A stretch of 64,000 bases of DNA, from the NCBI GenBank assembly GCA_031841125.1, contig CM063107.1, forward strand, positions 44,529,497-44,593,496, in the 5' to 3' direction. A model generated the notes under the pieces. The model ran no database searches. It was given only the letters and a program-made list of their open reading frames with translations, and was not told where the DNA came from. Source of the DNA: Acanthococcus lagerstroemiae. Its lineage: Eukaryota > Arthropoda > Insecta > Hemiptera > Eriococcidae. Below, piece by piece: positions 20,942 through 31,299 of the stretch. A program made the position numbers and the translations under genes. Position 1 is the stretch's first letter. Every line of letters begins with the position of its first letter.

Positions 20942-23051
20942 GAGAGGCGAAACTTGACTTTCAGTTTGGGAAGGGGGGGGGGTGGAGAAGGAAAATTTGA
21001 CGACAAATATTTTTTGAAAACTGAAAATTCGCCGACAGAACATTTTAAAAATTTGAAAATTTACTGATTTTTCAATCATAATTGTTCTTAATTGAAAAAA
21101 ATAATAATAATAAATAATAATAATAATAACACTACTGAACAATTATTTTGCACAACGCATTTCGACAGGTGATTCTGAGGTACTTTTTAACGCTGAACAC
21201 GATACTGCGACCCATTTTTCTCTATCACGTCACAATTCGGAATTCTGAACGACTGAAATTCGTTTCCATTTTGTTTTTGCAGTGGAATAAGCGGTACCAC
21301 TGACTGATATTATCAGTGTTATGAGACCACTATAACAGAAAACAAACAGACGGAATACACACCACTACACGCAACCTCAACACACAACAACAAGAATCAG
21401 TATGACCCCATTCAGTTCCTATACCTCTTTTTGAACACATTTACTTGAATTTTTAATAGTTTTTGATCAGAAAAACTAGACGTGATAGAAAAAAACGGCC
21501 GACGGCATTGCATTCAACGTTGGTGAAAAGTACTCAAAAATCACCTCCTTAAATGCGTTGTGCGGACAAAAAATTTCATTTTGTTCAGTAGTGTAACTAA
21601 ACAGAAGCAAAATGTGAGCCCAGGGACTAATTTTTGAGAACATCCTTGTATCCTAAAAAAAAGTCTGCTTTTTTCTACTCTTTATTTTTCTTTCTTCCCT
21701 CGTTCCTCTTTTTACCTTTTTACCTTATTTTTGAAGCGCTTTTTTTTATAGTGAGCCGCTCAAGACATTCTCCTTCCTCAGCCCTTGTGCAAACATACAC
21801 CATCCGAGAGATTTCGTGGATTCATTTAATACTATGATAATAAGACTCTTTTGACCCATCAAGACCTCCTCCTTCAACTTATGTAAAACTTTTAAGCCTC
21901 TTTCAGACTTCTCTGAGACTTCAAGGATCTTCCGAATTTGTTCAAGACTTTTTCAGGCTTCATTAAAACATTATATGTACCTTAGAACATGAAAAATTCA
22001 AATTAATATGTTCAAAATTTGCCGACTGTCAAATTATTGGGATTTTTCACCCCCCCCCTGTAGTTTTGTCCCTGCAAATGCAGATTGGAGTCTTATCCCC
22101 CAATCACTAGCATTTGCGCACATGAAGATACCCTAGTCTGGGAGGGTAAGCTGGAAGGATATTAGGAAAACTTGAGAGGAATACACAACTTCCTTTACAC
22201 ATTAAGGTGGTTGTTATGTTACTCTTGGTGATCTTTTTTTCTCTCTGAATTTCCTCTGATTCGTCTCCTAAATTGGTTCCAATAAAATAAAATAAAATAA
22301 AAAATAAATTAAAAAACCTGCAAAGTTTTAGGCTGATTGAATTAGGGGAATCCGTGCCACAAGCTCCCTTTCGTCCTTTCGGTGTTATGGAATAAACATA
22401 TGAAGTTTTGACTTTTGTTCCAGACTAAATTTCCCTCCTATATTCACTAGGTCCAAAGCCCGTAAATTAAACAATAGAATATTTGTATTGGATTCAGCTT
22501 ATGAAATTGGAAAATAGTCTTTTGCTTTCAACTTTTAGATAGTAATAAAATGTTCAACTTTCTTTAATTTCAGACTCTATAGGTCAAACAGAGAAGCTAG
22601 TAAAAACAGAATAGTCATTGAAATTCGAAATTCAATGTTTGCTACCCACTTTCAAATCTTCGAAATGTCTTTCACATTTCAGTTTTGTTTCCACCTTTCA
22701 GATAACATTCGATACTCAGCTTGAAACCTTCGGCTTTTGACTGACTAGTCCCTGACAGGAGTCTCGGGTACTTCATTTTCAGAAACGAAATTTGACTTTC
22801 AGTTTGGGGAGGTGAAGAAGAAAAATTCGCCGACAAATATTTTTGAAAACTAAAAATTCTCCGACAAAATCTTTTAAAAATTAAAAATTAGCCGATTTTT
22901 TAATTGAAAAAAAAATAAATAATAATAATAATAATAATAATAAATGAACAAAGATTCATAAAAAACGAAAAATTCAAATGAACTGTTTCAAAATTTGTCG
23001 ACTGCCAAATTATAGGGGTGTTAAACCCCCTCCCCCATAGTTTCGCCCCTG
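20942..23051 (-). mobile_element. Large composite hAT-type element, CAGGGGCGAAAC family, copy A
   Basis: Bounded by a perfect 8-bp duplication, GTAATAAC at 20934-20941 and 23052-23059. Outer ends GAGAGGCGAAACTTGAC and ATAGTTTCGCCCCTG. It is the reverse orientation of copy B (60342-62252) and shares long collinear segments with it, for example GACTAGTC near 22745 and TAATTTGACAGTCGG-type end sequence. It also contains an internal extra end (GTAGTTTTGTCCCTG to 22074), a CACTA-like insertion (21130), (AAT)n tracts and minisatellite-like sequence. No transposase frame seen. Confidence 0.8.
21130..21593. mobile_element. CACTA-like MITE nested in copy A
   Basis: Ends CACTACTGAACAATTATTT and TTTTGTTCAGTAGTG, with 13 matching terminal bases. 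A second matching block lies further in (GCACAACGCATTT on the left, AAATGCGTTGTGC on the right). Flanked by TAA on both sides (21127-21129 and 21594-21596). CACTA ends and a 3-bp duplication fit the CACTA/EnSpm superfamily; the AT-rich flank makes the duplication length less certain, and Chapaev-type elements are an alternative. 464 bp, no coding capacity. Confidence 0.75.
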
Positions 23052-23059
23052 GTAATAAC

Positions 23060-23350
23060 ACTTACATTTGACATCCTTGATTGTTTCAATTCTGTTGTTC
23101 CGATTATAATTTGGTTGAGCTGGTTTAAATTTATGGATAATCCTACTTTTTCACTCCCTTTTCTTAGGTCCTCTGCCATCGCTTCAAGTTCCACCCTGTT
23201 ATTCGCAATAATTGTAATATCGCCCGCAAACCTCAAATTATTGAGGTTTTTAGTTTTCCGAAGTTGAAATTTTACCCATTGATTTTTATCCCCTTTCTCC
23301 AGTCCAAATTACAAAACACTTCTTCCAATACTGCGTTATTAAGACATGCT
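23060..23350 (-). pseudogene. Reverse transcriptase fragment with damaged catalytic motif
   Basis: Minus-strand reading NAVLEEVFCNLDW.KGIKING, stop, NFNFGKLKNLNNLRFAGDITIIANNRVELEAMAEDL, then KVGLSINLNQ. This is the palm region of an RTE-like RT. The usual FADD is FAGD here, so the catalytic aspartate is lost, and an in-frame stop lies upstream of it. It ends exactly at the target duplication of the hAT-type element, whose other side carries a retrotransposon-tail candidate. Confidence 0.85.
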
Positions 23351-23359
23351 AGGCACTAA

Positions 23360-26300
23360 ATAGAAATCGATTTTTGACTTTGCCTCGATTTGGGTTCAAA
23401 AGGAAATTTTAGTTTCTTCAAAAAGATAAATTTACTTCACGAACCGGGTGTCTGCCGGCCATCTAAGTCATCGAAAGTCATATTTAAAAAAATTTTGGGT
23501 GTGATTTTTCGGTAGGCGAAAAAGAAGGGCGGTTCACGCGAAAAATTTGCAGCAACGTAAAAGAATGCATTGAACACGAAGAGAAAATGAAACACGGTCA
23601 GAACAAAATAATAGAACACGACAATCACGCCAGTATCAGGCTGTTGGAAACTTTAGGGCTTTTTGTCAGTTCTGGACTGTCAGTTCAGGCTGTTTTTTGG
23701 AGGGGGGAGGGTGGCTCTCACTTTTCGCATTCTCGATTGACAACATTCTGGGAAACATCCCTGTATGGCCCATACTGGAGACAAGAGTGTTCGGGGAATA
23801 GCCAAAAGATGTAGTAGCAGAAGTTAATGATGACAGTCGAGCACCTGGCATTGGCTGTTGAGGTTGCAGCGGCAGTAGGCAACGACAGTCCAGCACATGA
23901 CTCTAGTTGTTGGAGCTGCAGTGACAGTGGTCAATGACAGTAGCGCACCTGGCACCTGAAGTATGAGATGGTTGAGTACCTTGAAGTTGGAGTTACCAAG
24001 AGGGCGACTGAAATGGAACGGAAGATGAGTCTGTCAGTTGAGTGATCTTGAAGCGGTTGTTGCCAAGAACGTGTTGAGGGAAACTGAACTCGGAAGTGAA
24101 AACGGAATCAATCCACATTTTAGGCCTAGTTTAGTTTAACGTTAGCCTAGTTTTAGGAAATAGGCCGACAGAGATGTTTATATGTTTAAAAACCTTTTTA
24201 CAGAATGTGCTACGACAAGACCGTTCATACATGAGACAACATACCGTTTCGCCTGTATTTTTTATTGAAATAGCGTGCGTTTGATTTCTTAAGACTTGTC
24301 ATCTTTCGCGTGCAAACGCTCTTTCTGTCACGTGCCAATAATTATTCCTCCAAAATTTTTATTCTGGTAAATAGTTGTGGGGGGGGGCTGCCAAAATAAC
24401 ATAGGTTTATTGCGCAAGAAAATAAGAATAGGAGTGATGTTTTGAATTCAACATAAAGTAGGGAAGCACCGGAAAAGTAAGCGATTGGAGCGAGCGAAGA
24501 TTTTTTTGAGGTTACTGAAAAACTGGATAAAGGTCATCTAAAGTCATCTTTTTCACTTATCAATTCTAGTAGACACCCTGACAAAAAACTGAAGTACCAT
24601 AATGCGTGATTTCAATATCGCTGTTTCAAATTAAAAAATATCGAAAATTTTCTGATACAGACATAAAAGAAAGAGTTGAAGACTGATTTTAGGATGAAAT
24701 TGATTTGGAAATCCTGTTCTTCCTATCGATATATCGCACGTATAGATAGTTGTGATAGAGAAGTAGTATCCGTTAGTACAACGAATTTGTGGCTTGGAAT
24801 TTTAGAAGTAATGTTCGTTGAGACAGTTCTTTGCACTTGGAATATTAATTTTTAGAATGCCTGCTGTACATTATCTATTTACTTATTTAAGTCTCCCCTC
24901 CCCCGACAACCTTACCTTCTGCCGGCTGGCGTTGAAAATGCCGGTGAAATATGCTCCAAGATTTCATCTAATGAAGAAAAGAAAAGGGAGAAAAAAATGT
25001 AAAAAAAACAACAAAAAAAACACCTCAGCTATTGACGTTGAAATACCGGCTCAGTTATACTATAAAAAAATTTTCAAGTAAAAAAAAATTGTCGATGTCG
25101 GTATAACAGATTTCTTGATTTTGCCGAATAAATGGTCGAATTTGTCGAACAGTGCCAACATTGAAGATTTGGAAGAAATCACAAAAATTGTTGACAGTTT
25201 TATTTATGTAATATTATTGTTATCTGGAAAACTGTAATAGCTGGAAGGAACAAAAAACCTAACAGGACAAAACGTAATTTTGTAGCTGATGACCAGAAGC
25301 CCGAAACGGGGCGGCAAGTGGTACTTTCTGCATGAACAGTTTGCCTGTTTCCCTTGGCCACTTCACTTTTTTCTCTCCAAAACGCAGAAAAAACTAAACA
25401 AAAATTATTATTTATGTTTGTGTAGGTATAGCCGTTTATTGGGAGCGCTTGGCTACAAGCCTTGCTTGCCTTGAAAGGCCAGAAAGTCAGAATTCAGTTC
25501 TTGTACATCCGGGAACTTCTTCCACCCCGAAAACGTCTTTAAAATGGTCATGAATAAAAAAAACTCGTATCGAAATTTCATGATCGAATTGGGATTCGAC
25601 GCAAGAAACTGGTCTTGAAATACTTTTTTCTCGAATGTATTCACTCATGATTTGAATTTTTCAAGATTACTGTCTCGTAAAAAAGAAGATTCAAATCAAA
25701 ATTAGCTCGGCTTAGAGTTTTTTCCAATCATACCAGAAAGTGAAATTGAGCCTTCCTGAGCTTTTGAAGACCAATTTTACGCGACATAGGTCTATATTTG
25801 AATTTTTGAATTTGATGGCTGGTTTCGAAATCAACGTCGATTGTGCTTCCTATTTAGGTTCTTAAATTCTGATTTCTCAGGTGACAATTGAGTGTAGGTA
25901 GACGTATGCGAATTATGAAGAAATTTTAGAAATTATCCATCCAGAAAGCCCTCTATTTTGATAAAATATTTCATTTCCCCGATGGAGTTGATTTTAACCA
26001 ATCTCAGCAATAAAATTTGAGTTTCGGGTTTAATATGGGGTCAGAAATATGTGTAATGCAGTTTTTGAAATCGGCGGCCTAAAAATCCCTACCTGTTTCT
26101 TCACTTCCATAGTATTGGACTACAAACAGCGAACTTATTTCCGCCTGTCTCCACCATCCTCATCCTCTGTGCTCAAATATCGTTCATACTGGGGATGATC
26201 GGGACCAAAAATGGAAGTGAAAACGAACCTATCTGCGCCTGTGCCCTCATTCAAGAGATGTAGTTATTGTTTTTTCCGAAATTGTTCACCATTTATGCTC

Positions 26301-27340
26301 AGTCGACAAAATGTTGGCAACAGTCGGCAGTTTTCGAAAAAATTAGAAATAGTTAAGTATCCAATCGCCCCTAAGCTTCCCCACGCACCGCGTTGAAATA
26401 AATTCCTCGTTTATAACGCAGATATCAGAGGCAAGAATGGCGTTTCCAAAAACGCTGCACGTGGTCTATTTGACCGCACGCGGCGTTGCAAATATAATCG
26501 TGGCGGAATGTATACTCCACGACACAATATGGTAATTCATAAAATACTTTTCCTTCTCTGATTTTCGATTTCTTTCGCTGTAAAAGGCTGCACAGGAAAC
26601 TTGATACCAAGTAAGAAATATAAACCTACAGTATTTTCTAAGAATCAATTTTATGAAAGGAAAAATCATATTCTGCATGTGAAACAAGAGACCCCGGCCA
26701 AAATACGACTGAACTGGCGAATGGGGGATGTTCGGAATATTTTCACCATTTTCTGAGAAGGAAGTGTTCGGAAAAAACGTCTTGAAATTTATATTTTTTC
26801 GCTGTTTCGAAAGATCCGCCTAGTTACAAATATATTTTTACTCCATTTTTTTGGTTCGGGATATACATATTCTATACATTGGATTTTTAACTCATCTTTG
26901 TCGTCCAGGGCCTTATCTCTGTAGTCCAGTGACTGTAACAAAAACATATCTCGTGAGCGAATGTAAATCGGTCGTCCATTTCAACGAAAAATGAACAAAT
27001 ATCGAAAACATGAGAATCTCTACAAAGATGGGTTTAGAGAAGCTTGATCCTTCTGCTGAAACAGTCTTCGATTTGCGATACTACGGCAGTGTAATATTAT
27101 AAACTTTGAAATTGTATTAAGTCATGGAAGAGAAGTGAAATATGAGGGACATAAAGATAAACTATTGAAACAGAAAAACTTGCACAATATACCTGAGATT
27201 TTGAGTTAATGGACTCGATGAAAGATAGGAATTCGTACTAGACAGGGTACGGAGACTTGGAAAGACTCGCGATTAATACGATCAGGAATGATTGCTGAGA
27301 GCAGGCATGAAGAAAAACCTTGATGAAAAGATAAAAAAAG
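23360..27340. other. Unassigned DNA
   Basis: No confident gene. At 23437-23628 (minus) a frame encodes a strongly hydrophobic stretch (VIVVFYYFVLTVFHFLFVF) followed by a hydrophilic tail, preceded by an acceptor-like TTCCAACAG; I list it as a candidate exon only. Around 23820-24000 the phrases GATGACAGT, CAGCACATGACT and GCACCTGGCA recur as a loose tandem. The rest is AT-rich with A and G runs. Confidence 0.35.
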
Positions 27341-27349
27341 AACAAATCA

Positions 27350-28275
27350 GTCGAGAAAACTCCGTAAAATTCAAAGAAAGTCGAGAAAAGTTGAGCCAAG
27401 AATGTACTGTAGGGAATATTGTTTCCCTCACTCCTGAAAAATTTACTTCTTACCTAAATATAGACGCAATTTTCACAGTTGATGATATAAGGGATATTTT
27501 TTCATGTTGGATGAGTGACCTACATCATTACTACCGTCAGAAAAGTCACCTGACTGAATGAGAACATTGCTGGCCCGAATTGTTATTCAAGCGTCATTGT
27601 TTCAGGGAGTGGAGGTCGTATATTTTTCAATTATTAGCTCGAAAAATGTTGGAATTGTAAAGCAAGAAATCCTTCGCTTTCCTTCTTCAGGTTTTTTTAA
27701 CCAATGATCCAATTTCGCCAACTTATGGTAGTTTTCATCAAAATCAGGAAGCAAAAGAAAAAAAATCAGTTACTACAAAATTAAAAAAGAATAACAGGTT
27801 TTTCCGATTTTGGTCAACTGACATGCTGGCTTAAAATTTTCAGTTTACTCTGGATCGTCCTCTTTTATAGTATTTAGGGGGGGGGGAACTTACTGAGAAC
27901 TCCAATTATTTTGAAAATAAACATATCTTTCATTCGTCTGCAGTCGACGAATTAAAAAGTTGCCGTATACTAAAAAATCCAAAAGCACACACTTCCCTCT
28001 CCGAAGAGTTCTTCTGTTGAGGCCCTGCTTCGAAGAGATCCGTAAAGAATCGAGAAAAAGTCGACCCAGTGATGTAATGAAGCTAATACACTTTCTCCTC
28101 CCCGTTTCTCACCCTTGAAGAAATTTACTTCCCGCCTAAATACAAACGCTGCTTTCCTAATTAAATTTTTTTTTCCTGCTTCTTTAACAAATTTTTGCAG
28201 CTGCTATTCGTAGCTACATCAAAATTTGATAGTCGGTAAAATACATCACTCGTCCTGGAAAAAAAAGTCACGTGC
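27350..28275. repeat. Local direct duplication, two diverged halves
   Basis: 27350-27560 and 28040-28275 share order and sequence: GTCGAGAAAA.T, then GAAAAATTTACTTC, then CCTAAATA.A.ACGC, then AAAAGTCAC near the end. Separated by about 480 bases of unrelated sequence. The first half has an 89-codon open frame that is not kept in the second, so it is probably not a gene. Confidence 0.6.
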
Positions 28276-28279
28276 TATT

Positions 28280-29585
28280 ATTTCCTCGTACGCTGGCAAT
28301 TCAGCAATTAAATGCGAGACACTAGTTAATTTTCTGTTTTTCGTTTTCCTTTCAAAATTTTATTCAATTCTGAAAAGTTCCGACAGCGCTTTTCTCTTCC
28401 CTACTTTCAACTTCTATTGTTCGCGATCAAAAATAAAAACAGACACGCTGCTGGAAACCCGGAGGATATCATGGCGAGATGTGACGGTGAAAACGAAATC
28501 GAAAGAATAAAATTGCAGACAACTAACTTGAAAAAAAGTTGAATGAAAAAGTAGCCATTGGAAATCTGTTGATAATTTTATTCTTTCTTTTTTCTTAACG
28601 TTGGCATTGGAACAGAAATGAAACTGTATTAAGTGAAGGATGAACCGAGCGTAAAGATACAAAGAAAATTTTCTTACAAAAAATGTGTATTCCCGGATAC
28701 ATGGTTATTTGAAACACATAACCTATAGACAAAAGATGCTGGAAATGAGATGTTTTTATTTATTTTATTTTTTTTGTGTATTTTGCTTTAATATCATACG
28801 CTTCTACCGAATACGAATATTTTGGAGAGAAATCTAAGTCGGATGCCGCCTGAAATTTCAAATTCCTCTACAACCGGCGAAAAAAAGTACAGTGGAAGAC
28901 AGACAGACGAACAGAAAATGAAAGAATTAATAACGTTCGGATTGAATAAGAACGAGTTACGCAGTGAAGCAAAATTGTTTCTCGTATTCTTATAAACAAT
29001 TATAGAATCTCGACCGAGTCTAACCTGATAAAATATTAAAATTTATGAGCTTTATTTAAATTCGCGTTTAAATTTCGTATCACTTCTTCCCAAATATTTA
29101 AACTCGATTCTCTCTGCGGTAGCAAAACGGTTCAAATTCTGGAACTGTTCTGGTCCCAAGAGATGCATGAAGTTCTAGTATCAAGAGAATCGTCACTGAA
29201 CCACTATATACCAATTCCTAGGTTCCGACGATTCTCTCTAATTCATTTTATGCTACAGCTCGAAAGTTCTTTCGTTAGTCCACAAGGCCATGGTGTCGAT
29301 GGTTTCCGGCTTATGGCACTTCTAAAAAATTAGTCCCGGAACTAGAAATTATATATTGCCAAAAAAGTGAGTTAAGCCATGAACATCTGTAATAAATAAT
29401 AAGCGTACGTAAATTCAAGAGCTGGAGACTTCTTTATTGAATTAGATGTATATAGTTGACAAAATTGCGTACGACTATTGCAGTGTTGTGTCTTAACTCG
29501 ATGTGACTATTAATATGAGATTATTACGCCGCATTGTAAGTGTTTTCATGTTTGGTGTCCGTATTGGGGCTTTCTAGACAGGGTA
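28280..29585. other. Unassigned DNA
   Basis: AT-rich, with a T-rich tract near 28750-28780. No exon, RNA gene or bounded element supported. Confidence 0.4.
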
Positions 29586-29702
29586 GTCCAGCAAATTTGT
29601 CATTGTTTTCCCCAAGGTTTGTTGCTTTATAGTATTTCTTTCTCTATGCCGTAGACGTGTGCCTGTGTGAATCGAATCGTTACTAGCCACATGCCTCACA
29701 AC

Positions 29703-30118
29703 CAGTGTTGCCACATATTTTGAAAGTCGCCAAGTTTTTAATTCAGTGTCGCCCAAATCGCCCAACCCAATTCTTCTGATTAAATGGTTGATATATCATG
29801 TATAGAAATGCAGTCCACAGGAAGAGACCTTACGTCCTCATGATTACAGTCCTTTTTCAGTTTTCATATGGTGCAGGAAGACAGAAGTTATTTGTATTTG
29901 GGATTTTTGAAATGAGCAACACTGTCATAGATCTCAACTGACATGTAACAACAATATGCGACGAGAACTGAAATTGAATTTGAATTTTGAAATTCTGATG
30001 AAATTAGACCAAAAATTTAAAAAATGCTAAAAAAACAAAAAAACAATCGTTCACAGTCGCCCACAGCGATTTTTAGTCGTAAAATGAGTTCCTCAAATCG
30101 CCCAATATGGCAACACTG
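29703..30118. mobile_element. hAT-type MITE (CAGTGTTGCCA family)
   Basis: Ends CAGTGTTGCCACATATTTTG and AATATGGCAACACTG. Flanks CTCACAAC at 29695-29702 and 30119-30126 are identical. The empty site is seen at about 18947-18954 in the sister repeat, where CTCACAAC occurs once. 416 bp, no coding capacity. Confidence 0.92.
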
Positions 30119-30264
30119 CTCACAACGTTGAGTAAGCGACCCACAAGGCGCATACCAATCTTTCAGATGGGGATGGTAACGTGTTCTGCGAGTATGGCAG
30201 GAAACTGCAAAGCACGCTATCTGTTTATCTCAACTGATACTACGGTCGCTCAGTTCCTTAGGTT

Positions 30265-31197
30265 CAGTGCTGTCAGATGTCCGGATTTTCCAGTAGGTCT
30301 CCGGATTTTTCATCCTTAGACAGAAAATGTCCGAATTTCTGAATAATATCTGGAAATTTTGGGGGAAATTTTTCATTGTTTTTTCTCGTTTTTTGGGTTT
30401 ATTCAACTTCTGATTAGCTAGAAATATTTTTCTGTGACTGCATTTTGACTGCGCGCTAAACTGGACTGGAAAAAATGTTTTCTCGTTTTCTTACTTTAAT
30501 AATAATAGGCCGATTTCCCGTGACGTCAACTCGGTGAGTTAGGTACTGTTAGCAAAAATACCCGTATTTGGGCCACCGAACATAAGAAAGTCACGGAGCA
30601 AAGATCATTATGGAAATACTTCAAAAGGTATATTCGGATTCCGCAGCAAAGTGGGCGGCATCTAGTAGACGTTTTTATAACCAACGAAAGAGTGATGACT
30701 GATGATAGAACGATTGGACGATACGAATTTCGTGAATATTCTTTACCAATGTTGTAGTTTTGGTTTCTTATCCGTTTTAGTTTGGTGTTTCACTTCTCCT
30801 TACACTTTAATTTTGATTCTTTTACTTTTATTTTGCAACTTAGTAATGATTTTGTCATAATATTACGAATAACTCAGCAGTTTTGCTGGACAGTTTTAGT
30901 GTCTTCACTCGCTAAAGCTTGTAAGAAAATCTGCCTGACGTTATTTTAAAAATAAAATGAAAAAATCGTAGTCAAAAATCACAACACCTCCTCGATCACT
31001 CTTTCATTTTCTTCAGCGCGCCACGAAGCCTGCGGAATACACTCAATTCTGCGCCAGAAAAGCTGAAAAAAAATATTTTTTATTTTTTCATTCTAAGGTT
31101 CTTTTCCCCTTTGGACATCATTTTGTGTCCGGATTTTTCCAGATTTCTCTTTCCGAACTGATGTCCGGATTTTGGCAAAATAAATCTGGCAGTACTG
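30265..31197. mobile_element. hAT-type element (CAGTGCTGTCAGA), 933 bp
   Basis: Ends CAGTGCTGTCAGATGTCCGG and ATCTGGCAGTACTG, with a second inverted block (TCCGGATTTT on the left, AAAATCCGGAC-type on the right). Flanks CTTAGGTT at 30257-30264 and 31198-31205 are identical. The empty site in the sister repeat lies near 19107-19115. The interior (30500-30720) is GC-richer and might be an older insertion, but I see no coding frame. Confidence 0.9.
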
Positions 31198-31299
31198 CTT
31201 AGGTTGTTTCCGGGGAGGGAGACGGAACCTGTTCACTAGCTTTCCGGAGCTGGAAATCCAGCTCGCGTCGCAAGGGCAATATTGTCGAACCAAAGCAGA

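Larger units (their letters stand above)
29590..31265. repeat. Dispersed host repeat, copy 2, carrying two MITEs
   Basis: Counterpart of 18845-19330, stretched by two hAT-type insertions (29703-30118 and 30265-31197). Outside these the order of shared blocks is the same: TTACTAGCCAC, CTCACAAC, TTGAGTAAGC, AATCTTTCAGA, AGCACGCTATCTGT, CCTGTTCACTAGCTTTCC. Each insertion has its empty site in copy 1. Confidence 0.65.

Noticed and set aside
27292..27561. 89-codon plus-strand frame rich in Lys and Glu
   Set aside because: Lies in a duplicated segment whose other copy does not keep the frame open.
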